A stretch of 64,000 nt of DNA from JACVRN01 sp036389255 (GTDB taxonomy: Bacteria; Acidobacteriota; Blastocatellia; Pyrinomonadales; Pyrinomonadaceae). Position numbers and translations under genes: made by a program. The stretch covers positions 186,001-250,000 of the forward strand of contig DASVQI010000024.1 in the NCBI GenBank assembly GCA_036389255.1. The letters run 5' to 3'. This document shows, piece after piece, positions 48,646 through 57,692 of the stretch. The first letter of the stretch is position 1. Every line of letters begins with the position of its first letter. The notes under the pieces are model-generated. The model ran no database searches. It saw only the letters and a program-made list of their open reading frames with translations, and was not told the DNA's origin.

Positions 48646-48702
48646 CTTCGGCCTCAAAAGCTTTCTTAACCCCTTTGAACAGGGAAAGGCCCGAACAAAT
48701 TT

Positions 48703-49131
48703 ATGTCTTTCAACAAGATTACCATCGTAGGCAACCTCGGGCGCGACCCGGAGCTGCGTTACACGCCGCAAGGCACACCGGTTTGCAGTTTCACCGTCGC
48801 GACAAACGAGCGGCGCAAGGATCGCGCAGGTGAGATGCAGGACTCTACCACATGGTTTCGCGTTACGCTCTGGGGCAGACAGGCCGAAACGGCCTCGCAG
48901 TATCTGACCAAGGGGCGTCCCATTTATGTAGAGGGCAGACTGCGTGTAGAAGAATGGACTGACCGCGATGGAAAACAGCGATACACGCTGGAAGTTCACG
49001 CTACAGATATGCAGTTCATAGGAGGCGGTCGGGCTGACGAAGCTGCCGCAGGCGGAGGCATGCCGACAAAGGGTTCATCCGCATCGGAACAGCCCGAAGC
49101 AGACCTTTCGGACGACGATATCCCCTTCTAA
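48703..49131 (+). CDS. ssb: Single-stranded DNA-binding protein
   Basis: A 142-residue SSB. It has the OB fold 'SFNKITIVGNLGRDPELRYTPQGTPVCSFTVATNERRKDRAGEMQDSTTWFRVTLWGRQAE', 'TKGRPIYVEGRLRVEEWTDRDGKQRYTLEVHA', a Gly/Ala-rich linker and the acidic tip 'DDDIPF' that recruits partners such as RecO. It stands alone on the + strand between recN and accA. The start follows ACAAATTT without a Shine-Dalgarno. A perfect 30-bp palindrome follows it. Confidence 0.96.
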   Translation: MSFNKITIVGNLGRDPELRYTPQGTPVCSFTVATNERRKDRAGEMQDSTTWFRVTLWGRQAETASQYLTKGRPIYVEGRLRVEEWTDRDGKQRYTLEVHATDMQFIGGGRADEAAAGGGMPTKGSSASEQPEADLSDDDIPF

Positions 49132-49146
49132 GTTGACGGCCTTCCA

Positions 49147-49176
49147 AGGTGGATGTCGGCGCGCCGACATCCACCT
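49147..49176. terminator. Perfect 30-bp palindrome between convergent ssb and accA
   Basis: From AGGTGGATGTCGGCG to its exact reverse complement, with no loop. It lies 15 nt after the ssb stop and 28 nt before the accA stop. It is probably a bidirectional terminator, although it has no T-run. Its central 18 bp recur inside parB. Confidence 0.55.
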
Positions 49177-49203
49177 CGGGATATCGGCAAATAGCGTCTT
49201 TGC

Positions 49204-50076
49204 TCAGGCTGTTTCGTCCGCAGCAGGAGCTACTCCCCACTTTCCATATTGCCTGAGACGTTCGTAACGCCTGCGCATACGAAGCACCGTCGTTTGGCTC
49301 ACAGCCTCCGCAAGTCTTTGACTAAGAATAACATCCAGCAACTGCGCTGTCTCATCATGCGCGCTGTGCGCACCTCCTGAAGGCTCTTCCACGATCATAT
49401 CAATCAGATTAAGACTTAGTAAGTCTTCCGCAGTCAAGCGCAGACTGGCGGCTGCCCTGTCCGCCTGCTGAGCGTCTTTCCAGAGGATAGCCGCGCATCC
49501 TTCGGGTGAGATTACTGAATAGATAGCGTTCTCCAGCATAAGCACCTGATCTCCAATGCCTATGGCCAGAGCCCCTCCGGAACCACCTTCGCCTATGACT
49601 GTCACAATAATAGGCACACGCAGCTTTACCATCTCGCGCAGGTTGTAGGCTATGGCTTCGGCCTGCCCGCGCTCTTCTGCGTCTATGCCCGGATAGGCAC
49701 CCGGAGTATCTATGAAGGAGAAGACTGGCCGCCCGAACTTTTCCGCCAGTTTCATTATGCGCAGGGCCTTCCTGTAGCCCTCGGGCTTCGGCATGCCGAA
49801 ATTTCTTATCTTGCGCTGCTTGGTATCGCGCCCCTTCTGATGGCCTACAATCGCGACGGGCAGGCCATGAAAACGCGCGAAGCCGGAAATTATTGCCGGG
49901 TCGTCTGCGTATCTGCGGTCGCCGTGTATCTCCTGAAAATCCTCAAAGAGCCTCTCAATCAAGTCTTGAGTGTAAGGTCTATCGGGATGGCGCGCCAACT
50001 GAACGCGCTCGAAAGCAGAGCGCGTTCCCTTCTCCTTGCTGAAAGCGTCTACGTTCTGTTTTTCCGTTTCCGACAT
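49204..50076 (-). CDS. accA: Acetyl-CoA carboxylase carboxyltransferase subunit alpha
   Basis: A 290-residue AccA, part of the enzyme that makes malonyl-CoA for fatty acids. It has 'VQLARHPDRPYTQDLIERLFEDFQEIHGDRRYADDPAIISGFARFHG', 'VAIVGHQKGRDTKQRKIRNFGMPKPEGYRKALRIMKLAEKFGRPVFSFIDTPGAYPGIDAEERGQAEAI' and 'GEGGSGGALAIGIGDQVLMLENAIYSVISPEGCA'. It is shorter than the usual 315-320 residues because the N-terminal helical coil is missing. dnaE begins 27 bp away on the same strand, a frequent accA-dnaE neighbourhood. accD is not in the window. Confidence 0.94.
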   Translation of the reverse strand: MSETEKQNVDAFSKEKGTRSAFERVQLARHPDRPYTQDLIERLFEDFQEIHGDRRYADDPAIISGFARFHGLPVAIVGHQKGRDTKQRKIRNFGMPKPEGYRKALRIMKLAEKFGRPVFSFIDTPGAYPGIDAEERGQAEAIAYNLREMVKLRVPIIVTVIGEGGSGGALAIGIGDQVLMLENAIYSVISPEGCAAILWKDAQQADRAAASLRLTAEDLLSLNLIDMIVEEPSGGAHSAHDETAQLLDVILSQRLAEAVSQTTVLRMRRRYERLRQYGKWGVAPAADETA

Positions 50077-50103
50077 AAATTCTGGAGCCTTTAAGGAATC
50101 AAC

Positions 50104-53100
50104 TCAATGGCTCAACGTAACATTCCTCCACTCTACTTGACAACCGTAGCTCTGTAAGGAAGTTTCCAATTCCACGCTTCCCTTTATACGGAGCGCTCCG
50201 TGGGGGCGCGCTCTGACCATGACGCCGCCTTCCAGATTCATCTCCACGAAAACTTCGCAATCCCCCCGGTTGGCGTCCAGCAGATGAAAGAGCCTGTCCA
50301 GAAGCGGCTTAGGGTCTGAAGATGTAGGAAGCTTTATGGTCACTGAGCGCGCCCTGCGCTGAAGTATGTCATCTAGCCTTGCTGCCTCGTCGGCAATCAG
50401 AGAGATTTGCCCATCATCTGTCACTTCCAGCCGCCCGGTCATAAGCACAGCCGCATCGTTTTGAACCGCAGCCTCGTATTTACTAAACGTTTCCGGCCAG
50501 AGAACGCATTTCACGCCTCCAGCCTGATCTTCAAGCCGCAGCAGCGCGAAACGGCTCCCCTTCTTGGTGGTTCGCACCTGAAGAGTAGTAACGATTCCGC
50601 CCACACTGACACGCGTACCACTCTCAATACCCGTAAGCTCCGAAGACTTTAGGGCGCGCAGCTCCGCCAGTACATCCATGTAGTTATCTAGCGGATTCCC
50701 CGTAATATAAAAGCCTATAGCGTTCTTCTCTGCGGCTAAAAGCGCTGTGTGCGTCCAGCATTCGGCTCTAGGCAACTCGTCTGCGAAATCGGCCTGTTCC
50801 TGAGTAAAGCCAGAAAAGAGGTCGTTCTGCCCCTGCGCCTTATTACGTTGCGCACGCGTCCCCCTTGATAGGGCTAGGTCAATTGCCCCGTGTAGATTGG
50901 CCCGCCATTGATGTAGAGTGCCGCCCATTCGATTCAGTGAGTCGAAAGCACCGGCACAGACTAGGCTTTCAAGGACGCGTTTGTTGATGGCTCCTGCTCC
51001 GAGGCGCTCTGCAAACTCAAAGAATGAGTTGAAGGCACCGCCCTGTTCTCGCGCCTCTATGACTGCATTTACGCTGGCCTGTCCTATGCCTTTAATGGCC
51101 GCCAGACCGTATCGTATAGCCCCTTGCAATGGCGTAAAGCCTGCACCGCTCTCATTTACGTCGGGCGCAAGCAGCTCTATGCCCTGTCCGCGAAGCTCCA
51201 TGGAGTACTTGAAGACTTTAGCAGTATCCTGAAGCTCATTTGAAAGCACAGCCGCGTAGAAGTGTTCCGGGTAATGTGCTTTAAGGTAAGCGGTCTGGAA
51301 TGCAAGGTATGCATAAGCTACGCTGTGACTCCGGTTGAACCCGTAGTCCGCAAACTGTGCCATCAAAGAGAATATCTGCTGTGCCTTCTCTCTTTTAATC
51401 CCTTTTTCGACGGCTCCGTTAATGAATTTCTCCTCGTGTCGGGCCATCTCTTCGCGGTTCTTTTTGCCCATGGCGCGACGCATCAGGTCGGCTTCGCCCA
51501 GGCTGTATCCGCCAAGCTTCTGCGCCAACTGCATTATCTGCTCCTGATAAACGAGTATGCCGTAGGTGTTGCTGAGCACCTCTTTCATCTCCGGAACAAT
51601 GTAGCGCACGCTCTTAACGCCGTGATGGCGTGCTATAAAATCGTCTACCATGCCGCCATCAAGCGGCCCCGGCCTGTACAGGGCATTTAAGGCGGCAAGG
51701 TCTTCGAGCCCCTTCGGTTTAAGCTTGCGGCAAATCTCCTGCATGCCTGAAGATTCAAATTGAAAAACAGCCTCGGTTCTTCCTTCTGCGAAAAGCTGCA
51801 TGGTCTTTTCGTCGGAGAGGGAGATGCCTTCCCAGTCAACATCTGCATTATGCGTTTGCTTTATGCTTTTTAAGCAATCGCTTATAACAGTAAGCGCCGT
51901 CAGCGCCAAAAAATCCATCTTCAACATGCCCGTCTTTTCCAGATCGGACATGGCGTACTGCGTGGTCAATTCGTCTTTAGAGGAGACGGCTATGGGCACA
52001 AGCTCCTGCAAGGGCTCAGGCGAGATAACGACTCCGGCAGCATGCACGCTGGAATGTCGCGCGCAACCCTCCAGCCGTTGCGCTAAGTCTATTAATTCCC
52101 TCACCTGCGCATTTTCATCCATGGCCTTGCGCAGTTCCGGTACCTGTTCCAGAGCCTGCGCTATACTGACATTTCTACCTCTTACGGGAGGCGGAATGAG
52201 CTTGGCGATTCTGTCCACATCCGCGTAAGGCATATCCAGAGCACGTCCCACATCTTTGATGGCGGCCTTGGAAGCCATTGTTCCGAAAGTGATTATCTGG
52301 CAGACGGAATCACGCCCGTATAAATCTGCCACGTGATTAATGACTTCGCCACGTCCGCGCACGCAAAAATCTATATCTATATCGGGCATGCTGACACGCT
52401 CAGGGTTCAGAAAACGCTCGAAAAGCAGGTCGTACTGCAGAGGGTCAACGTCCGTTATATCAAGACAATAGGCCACTAAAGAGCCTGCCGCAGAGCCGCG
52501 TCCGGGCCCCACAGGGATATTGTGCTCCTTAGCGTATCGTATAAAATCCCACACAATCAGGAAGTAGCCTGCGAATCCCATCTGCTTAATCATTGCAATT
52601 TCGCTGGAGATTCTAGACTGGTAATCTGCCAAAGTATGCTTTAACTCGCCTTTCGAGAGGTTTCTCTCCCAGACCTGCTGGCGACGGCGCTCGTAACCTT
52701 CTCTGACAACCTTCTCAAAATACTCATCCACGGATAGATCAGCGTCCGCAGCAGGAATTGGATACCGGGGTAGATGGTTGACGCCTTTTGGCAAGGAGAG
52801 GTCGCACATCTCTGCGATTTCGACGGTTCGCGTCAGAACCTCCGGTATCTCATGGCCGAAAATCTCCCACATCTCTTCCGGGGAGCGCACGTAGAAATAG
52901 GGCGAGCCGTAGCGCAGGCGGTTGGGGTCGTTGACGGTCTTTCCTGAGCCTATGCAAAGAAGCACGTCGTGCGCCTTTGCGTCCTCCGGCATGAGATAAT
53001 GCGCGTCATTTGTAGCAACTAAGGGGACATTTGTTCTTTTCGCCAACTCCACAAGCGGCTTTCGTATGCGTCGTTGCGCATCCAGGCCGTGCTCCTGTAT

Positions 53101-53637
53101 CTCCAGGTAGTAATTTCCCTTCCCCAATATCTCCTCAAACTCTTTTGCTGCGTTGACGGCCTCGTCAAAACAGTCTCTGGCAAGCATGGCCTGAGGCACG
53201 CCGGACATGCAGGCAGAGAGCCCCACGAGTCCCTCGCTGTGCTGCGCCAGAAGCTCCTTATCTATGCGCGGCTTGTAGTAAAAGCCCTCCGTAAATGCCT
53301 TTGAACTCAATCTGACTAGATTCTGATAGCCCTCATAATTTTTGGCCAAGAGAATCATGTGAAAGTTGGCCTTCTCGCCGGGGCCCGCCGCTCCGGCTCT
53401 ATCCTTTCGACTGCGGCGCGTGATGTAGACCTCGCACCCAACTATAGGCTTGACCCCTTGCGTCTTCATGGCATTGTAAAAAGAGATTGCGCCATACATG
53501 TTGCCATGATCCGTCATGGCGCAGGCGTTCATTCCAAGCTCCGCCACGCGGCGCGATAGGGGTTTTATCTGTATAGCCCCGTCCAGCAGGCTGTAATCCG
53601 TATGAAGATGTAAGTGTACGAAATCTCTCTTTTTCAT
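50104..53637 (-). CDS. dnaE: DNA polymerase III alpha subunit
   Basis: An 1177-residue replicative polymerase. PHP domain: 'FVHLHLHTDYSLLDGAIQI', 'ACAMTDHGNMYGAISFY'. Palm: 'GPGRGSAAGSLVAYCLDITDVDPLQYDLLFERFLNPERVSMPDIDIDFC' with the catalytic Asp residues, then fingers 'GILVYQEQIMQLAQKLGGYSLGEADLMRRAMGKK'. Tandem HhH ('ATIKGIGQ'-type 'LAAIKGIGQASVNAVIEAR') and OB domain 'RVSVGGIVTTLQVRTTKKGSRFALLRLEDQAGGVKCVLWPETF' follow, with a short C-terminal domain. It is DnaE1-like by length. The upstream 245-bp gap separates it from guaA. Confidence 0.96.
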   Translation of the reverse strand: MKKRDFVHLHLHTDYSLLDGAIQIKPLSRRVAELGMNACAMTDHGNMYGAISFYNAMKTQGVKPIVGCEVYITRRSRKDRAGAAGPGEKANFHMILLAKNYEGYQNLVRLSSKAFTEGFYYKPRIDKELLAQHSEGLVGLSACMSGVPQAMLARDCFDEAVNAAKEFEEILGKGNYYLEIQEHGLDAQRRIRKPLVELAKRTNVPLVATNDAHYLMPEDAKAHDVLLCIGSGKTVNDPNRLRYGSPYFYVRSPEEMWEIFGHEIPEVLTRTVEIAEMCDLSLPKGVNHLPRYPIPAADADLSVDEYFEKVVREGYERRRQQVWERNLSKGELKHTLADYQSRISSEIAMIKQMGFAGYFLIVWDFIRYAKEHNIPVGPGRGSAAGSLVAYCLDITDVDPLQYDLLFERFLNPERVSMPDIDIDFCVRGRGEVINHVADLYGRDSVCQIITFGTMASKAAIKDVGRALDMPYADVDRIAKLIPPPVRGRNVSIAQALEQVPELRKAMDENAQVRELIDLAQRLEGCARHSSVHAAGVVISPEPLQELVPIAVSSKDELTTQYAMSDLEKTGMLKMDFLALTALTVISDCLKSIKQTHNADVDWEGISLSDEKTMQLFAEGRTEAVFQFESSGMQEICRKLKPKGLEDLAALNALYRPGPLDGGMVDDFIARHHGVKSVRYIVPEMKEVLSNTYGILVYQEQIMQLAQKLGGYSLGEADLMRRAMGKKNREEMARHEEKFINGAVEKGIKREKAQQIFSLMAQFADYGFNRSHSVAYAYLAFQTAYLKAHYPEHFYAAVLSNELQDTAKVFKYSMELRGQGIELLAPDVNESGAGFTPLQGAIRYGLAAIKGIGQASVNAVIEAREQGGAFNSFFEFAERLGAGAINKRVLESLVCAGAFDSLNRMGGTLHQWRANLHGAIDLALSRGTRAQRNKAQGQNDLFSGFTQEQADFADELPRAECWTHTALLAAEKNAIGFYITGNPLDNYMDVLAELRALKSSELTGIESGTRVSVGGIVTTLQVRTTKKGSRFALLRLEDQAGGVKCVLWPETFSKYEAAVQNDAAVLMTGRLEVTDDGQISLIADEAARLDDILQRRARSVTIKLPTSSDPKPLLDRLFHLLDANRGDCEVFVEMNLEGGVMVRARPHGALRIKGSVELETSLQSYGCQVEWRNVTLSH

Positions 53638-53788
53638 AGTTGCTTCGGGAAAGGTGGTATTGGAGCCGCCCTGACATTAAAGACGGAAAGGGATTTCTGA
53701 AAGTCCCTGTCAGAAGCGACGCGCCACTATATCACGTATGTCTTAAAAGGGAAGGGACAAGATACTGTGCAGGTAGAGGTCTGAAGAG

Positions 53789-53806
53789 ACTAAGCCTATT
53801 TAGAGC
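53789..53806. repeat. ACTAAGCCTATTTAG repeat, copy 2
   Basis: ACTAAGCCTATTTAGAGC in the guaA-dnaE gap, one base different from 42379-42396. Confidence 0.5.
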
Positions 53807-53882
53807 AAGGACTTTTAGCCAGTCCGGATTACAAAATGCTTCAAAGCTTTCACATGAAACGACTAAGCTCGAAAAGACGGCC

Positions 53883-55439
53883 TCATTCCCACTCAATCGT
53901 GCTCGGGGGCTTGGAGCTGATGTCATAAACCACTCTGTTTATGCCGCGTACCTCCGAGACCAGACGCGCAGAGACGCGGCTCAGCATGTCGTGCGGCAAG
54001 CGCGCCCAGTCAGCCGTCATGCCATCCACGCTTGTCACGGCGCGTATAGCCAGCACTCGCTCATAGGTTCTCTCATCCCCCATCACGCCCACTGTGGAGA
54101 TGGGTAGAAGGACAGGGAAAGCCTGCCAGACAGCGTCATAAAGCTCTGCCAAGCGAAGTTCTTCGTCCAGGATGCGGTCTGCGCCCTGTAAAAGCCTGAC
54201 TCGCTCTTCTGTCACCTCGCCAATAATTCGCACGGCAAGGCCCGGGCCCGGGAATGGATGGCGCTTCAGAATCTCTTGAGGCACGCCCAGCTCGCGGCCT
54301 ATTGCGCGAACCTCATCCTTGAAAAGCTCTCGCAGTGGCTCCACCAGCCTCAGGTTCATCTTCTCGGGCAGCCCACCTACATTGTGGTGGCTTTTAATGA
54401 CGGCGGAAGGCCCGCGAACCGAGACGGATTCGATCACATCGGGGTAAAGCGTTCCTTGAACCAGATATTGAACGTCGCCCAGGCTGCGCGCCTCTTCCTC
54501 GAAGACCTCTATAAAGATACGGCCTATTATTTTGCGCTTTTGCTCGGGGTCTGTGACACCTCTAAGGGCTTCAAGAAATCTGCTTTCGGCCCGAACGCCG
54601 CGCACGTTCAAGCTCATGTGTTGCTCGAAGAGACTTAAAGTAGTTTCGAATTCCCCTTCACGTAAAAGCCCTGTATTGACGAAAATACAGACCTGACGCT
54701 CACCTATTGCCTGATGCACTAGCGCGGCCGCCACGGTTGAATCCACGCCGCCCGAAAGCCCGCACACAACCCGCCCGGAATCGCCCAACCGCTTGCGAAT
54801 CCCCGAGACCTGTTCTTCTATGACCGCGCTCGGTAACCAGTCTGCTCTGCACTGACACACCCGCAGGAGGAAGTTCCTCAAAACCTGTGCGCCGAGCGGC
54901 GTGTGGGCCACCTCTGGATGGAATTGCACGCCGAATATGCGCTTGCTTAAGCTCTCAAAAGCATTAAGCGCATCTTCGGTCACCGCCGTTATATGAAAGC
55001 CTTCAGGCACAGCCGTCATATGGTCGCCGTGGCTCATCCAGACATCCATCTCCTGCGGCAGCCCTGCAAAAAGTGGGCTGGAATGGTCAAGAATCTTCAA
55101 GCGCGCATAACCGTACTCGCGGCTGGAGGAGGGACTAACCTCTCCGCCCAAATCTGAGGCAAGAACCTGTAGCCCGTAACAGATGCCCAGCACCGGGCAG
55201 TTGGCGGCATCCAAAATCTGCGGGTCTGGACGAGGAGCATCCTTCTCATACACGGACGAGGGGCTTCCGGAGAGAATCAATCCGCGCGGATGGCGCGCGC
55301 GTATCTCTTCCAGGGGAGTATTAAAGGGCAGAATCTCGCAATAAACGCCCGCTTCCCGCACGCGCCGGGCTATCAGTTGCGTGTATTGTGAGCCGAAGTC
55401 AAGTATGATAACGATTTCGTGGTCGCGGCTTTCGCTCAA
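53883..55439 (-). CDS. guaA: GMP synthase (glutamine-hydrolysing)
   Basis: A 518-residue two-domain enzyme that aminates XMP to GMP. The N-terminal amidotransferase has 'ILDFGSQYTQLIARRVRE', the Cys nucleophile in 'CPVLGICYGLQVLASDLGGEV' and 'VQFHPEVAHTPLGAQVLRNF'. The ATP pyrophosphatase P-loop is 'CGLSGGVDSTVAAALVHQAIG'. Dimerisation domain: 'HHNVGGLPEKMNLRLVEPLRELFKDEVRAIGRELGVP', ending 'ISSKPPSTIEWE'. All domains are complete. Confidence 0.96.
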   Translation of the reverse strand: MSESRDHEIVIILDFGSQYTQLIARRVREAGVYCEILPFNTPLEEIRARHPRGLILSGSPSSVYEKDAPRPDPQILDAANCPVLGICYGLQVLASDLGGEVSPSSSREYGYARLKILDHSSPLFAGLPQEMDVWMSHGDHMTAVPEGFHITAVTEDALNAFESLSKRIFGVQFHPEVAHTPLGAQVLRNFLLRVCQCRADWLPSAVIEEQVSGIRKRLGDSGRVVCGLSGGVDSTVAAALVHQAIGERQVCIFVNTGLLREGEFETTLSLFEQHMSLNVRGVRAESRFLEALRGVTDPEQKRKIIGRIFIEVFEEEARSLGDVQYLVQGTLYPDVIESVSVRGPSAVIKSHHNVGGLPEKMNLRLVEPLRELFKDEVRAIGRELGVPQEILKRHPFPGPGLAVRIIGEVTEERVRLLQGADRILDEELRLAELYDAVWQAFPVLLPISTVGVMGDERTYERVLAIRAVTSVDGMTADWARLPHDMLSRVSARLVSEVRGINRVVYDISSKPPSTIEWE

Positions 55440-55586
55440 AGAAAGTAAACCTCCGCAGGAGTTTATGCGTCTGAAATGGGTGCTTTGCCTTGATTTCCTG
55501 AACTGGATTATACGCGCTGGCGCGCCGTAACAACAATAGAAGGCGCAGAAACTATCAGCAGCAAATATTTAAGGTAGTTAATTTTT

Positions 55587-56765
55587 ATGTCGGAATCATA
55601 CAAGCATGTCGCCGTGCGGAATCCGGGCTTTCAATTCTTTTTTACGACAGCGCTGCTTTTTGCGCTGTTCCTCCTGCAAGCCTTCCCTGCCCTACCGTCT
55701 CAAACCGCCTCTATTACGGCGCAAATAGCTCTGTCAGAGCCTTTGACGGTTCGCTGGCAATATAACTCCAACCAGACTATCAACCTGACGCCAGCGACAT
55801 CAGGCGAGCGCGTCTACCTGCCCTTGGCCGCAGGCACAATCGTTTCCCTGCGCTCCACTGATGGGCAGATGCTCTGGAAGACTGACATAGGTGGCGAAGT
55901 TTCGGCTTCCCCCGTTGCAGACGAGCGTGCCGTATACATAGCCTCCGAAACCATCTTTCCTCCAAGCAAAGAGGTGCGTGCGACGGGCGCTCTACGCGCT
56001 CTTGGACGGGAAAGCGGGCTCACGCTCTGGATGCGTACCTTTCACCGCCCCTTGAGTGGCTCCCTTGTGGCCGACAGTGCCGCTCTGTTCGGCGGCACGC
56101 AGGACGGAAGAGTGTTTGCCGTAGAGAAGGCGACGGGGCGCTTCGTTTGGGTGATGCAGCACTGGCAGCCCTTTCATTCTCATCCCTCCATATACGGCTC
56201 CACGCTTTACATAGGGAGCGACGACGGCAGTCTATTCGCTCTGAACAAGGCTACGGGCAATACCCTCTGGCGTTATCGGACTCGCGGCGCTATTCGCGGT
56301 CGTGCGGTTGAGATTGATGGGGTGGTTTACTTGGGCTCTGCCGATGGCTATGTCTACGCACTTAATGCTTCGGACGGGCGGCTGCGCTGGCGCACGCGCA
56401 CAGGGGCAGGTGTTCAGGTTGTGGCGGAAGGCGGCGGCGGGCTTGTGATAGCTTCGCTCGATAATTTCGTTTACAAGCTTTCGCTGGTTGGCGGCGACCG
56501 TTTATGGAAACGACAGTTAGCGGGCCGGGTGACTTCTGAGCCGTTGATGGCAACGGACGGCGTGCTCTTTACACCTCTGTCGGGAGATGCGGGCGTGGTG
56601 TTAGACCTGCGTGACGGGAAACAACTTAACACCCTTCCGGTAGGGGAAGACAACAACACTGCCGCTTCACCCGTGGCCGTAGGCGGCGTATTGCTCGTCA
56701 CTACACGTCAGGGGCTGCTGGCATTTGCCAGACCGGTTACTTCAACTCAATCCAGTCAGAAATAG
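55587..56765 (+). CDS. Exported PQQ-like beta-propeller repeat protein
   Basis: A 392-residue protein. An N-terminal hydrophobic stretch ('FFFTTALLFALFLLQAFPALPSQT') acts as signal or anchor. It is followed by at least seven PQQ-type blades, each with an A-x-D/N-x-x-x-G-x-x-x-W pattern ('STDGQMLWKTDIGGEVSASP', 'KATGRFVWVMQHW', 'KATGNTLWRYRTRGAIRGRA', 'ASDGRLRWRTRTG'). It resembles BamB, but it lacks clear lipobox residues and binding of PQQ is not implied. It probably scaffolds envelope proteins. The start follows TTTTTATG. Confidence 0.82.
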   Translation: MSESYKHVAVRNPGFQFFFTTALLFALFLLQAFPALPSQTASITAQIALSEPLTVRWQYNSNQTINLTPATSGERVYLPLAAGTIVSLRSTDGQMLWKTDIGGEVSASPVADERAVYIASETIFPPSKEVRATGALRALGRESGLTLWMRTFHRPLSGSLVADSAALFGGTQDGRVFAVEKATGRFVWVMQHWQPFHSHPSIYGSTLYIGSDDGSLFALNKATGNTLWRYRTRGAIRGRAVEIDGVVYLGSADGYVYALNASDGRLRWRTRTGAGVQVVAEGGGGLVIASLDNFVYKLSLVGGDRLWKRQLAGRVTSEPLMATDGVLFTPLSGDAGVVLDLRDGKQLNTLPVGEDNNTAASPVAVGGVLLVTTRQGLLAFARPVTSTQSSQK

Positions 56766-56780
56766 CAAGAGTGCCTCTCT

Positions 56781-57692
56781 TTATGCCGGTACTGTTTTGT
56801 CCGGACGACGCCGAAAGATGGCGCCCAAGCGAAACAGTATTCCTTGTAGCACGTAGGCCAGAACTATTGCCAGAAGCACGTATCTGGAGTAGAGCCAGAT
56901 GAGCATGCCCACGGCTCCTATGAGCAGAATCATCATGCGCGTGCTGCGTCGCGTGGTTCCTGCGGATTTGAAGCTGCTGTAGCGCAGAGTGCTGACCATT
57001 AGAGCGCCCAGTAAAGCTACCAATCCCATCAGCAGTGCGCCGTAAAGCTGCGCGCGCTCTCCTCCGTATTGAGCTATGGGTCTGGGGGCAAAATGGACTA
57101 TGGCGGCTATGAGAGCGGCTGCGGCTGGAATGGGAAGCCCCACGAAGCTCTTCTTATCAACTTTTGGAGTTCCTTCGGCAAGCACGCGGGGGCGCGTGGC
57201 CTGCACGTTAAAGCGAGCCAGCCGGAACGCGCCGCACATCAAAAACATGAAGGAGAGGAACCAGCCAAGATTATGCAGGTCTGTTCCCTCACGAAAAGCA
57301 GAGCCGTAGCCCCAAGTGTAGGCCAGTACGGCTGGCGCAATTCCGAATGTTACAACGTCTGCGATTGAGTCGAATTGCACGCCAATCTCGGTCGTAGTCT
57401 TGGTCATGCGCGCAATCCTTCCGTCCAGCGAATCGAAGACGAAAGCCCAGCCAATGAATATGGCAGCGCCGTCGAAAAGCTGTGCCGCGCGAGCCAGGGC
57501 TTCGGGCGTTCCCAGCGCCAGCATCTGAAAGCCTCTGAGCGAGCTTGTGATGGCGAAAAAGCCCATCAGTATGTTGGCCGTGGTGAAGAGCGACGGTATC
57601 AGGTATAAGCCCTTTTTGATGCCGCGACGCTCCGGCTGTTGTTTCTCCGCACGCTTCTGCTCAAACTGCAAACGTGGTACACCGGACATCAT
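56781..57692 (-). CDS. pssA: CDP-diacylglycerol--serine O-phosphatidyltransferase
   Basis: A 303-residue integral-membrane enzyme. Its CDP-alcohol phosphotransferase signature D-G-x2-A-R-x8-G-x3-D-x3-D is in 'FDSLDGRIARMTKTTTEIGVQFDSIADVVTFGIAPA'. Several transmembrane helices follow ('FVGLPIPAAAALIAAIVHF', 'LLMGLVALLGALMVSTL', 'MILLIGAVGMLIWLYSRYVLLAIVLAYVLQG'). It makes phosphatidylserine, which the neighbouring psd product decarboxylates to phosphatidylethanolamine. Its start overlaps the psd stop by 4 bp. Confidence 0.93.
   Translation of the reverse strand: MMSGVPRLQFEQKRAEKQQPERRGIKKGLYLIPSLFTTANILMGFFAITSSLRGFQMLALGTPEALARAAQLFDGAAIFIGWAFVFDSLDGRIARMTKTTTEIGVQFDSIADVVTFGIAPAVLAYTWGYGSAFREGTDLHNLGWFLSFMFLMCGAFRLARFNVQATRPRVLAEGTPKVDKKSFVGLPIPAAAALIAAIVHFAPRPIAQYGGERAQLYGALLMGLVALLGALMVSTLRYSSFKSAGTTRRSTRMMILLIGAVGMLIWLYSRYVLLAIVLAYVLQGILFRLGAIFRRRPDKTVPA

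Noticed and set aside
49204..50076. Truncated accA
   Set aside because: Only the variable N-terminal helices are missing; the catalytic core is complete, so it is not called a pseudogene.
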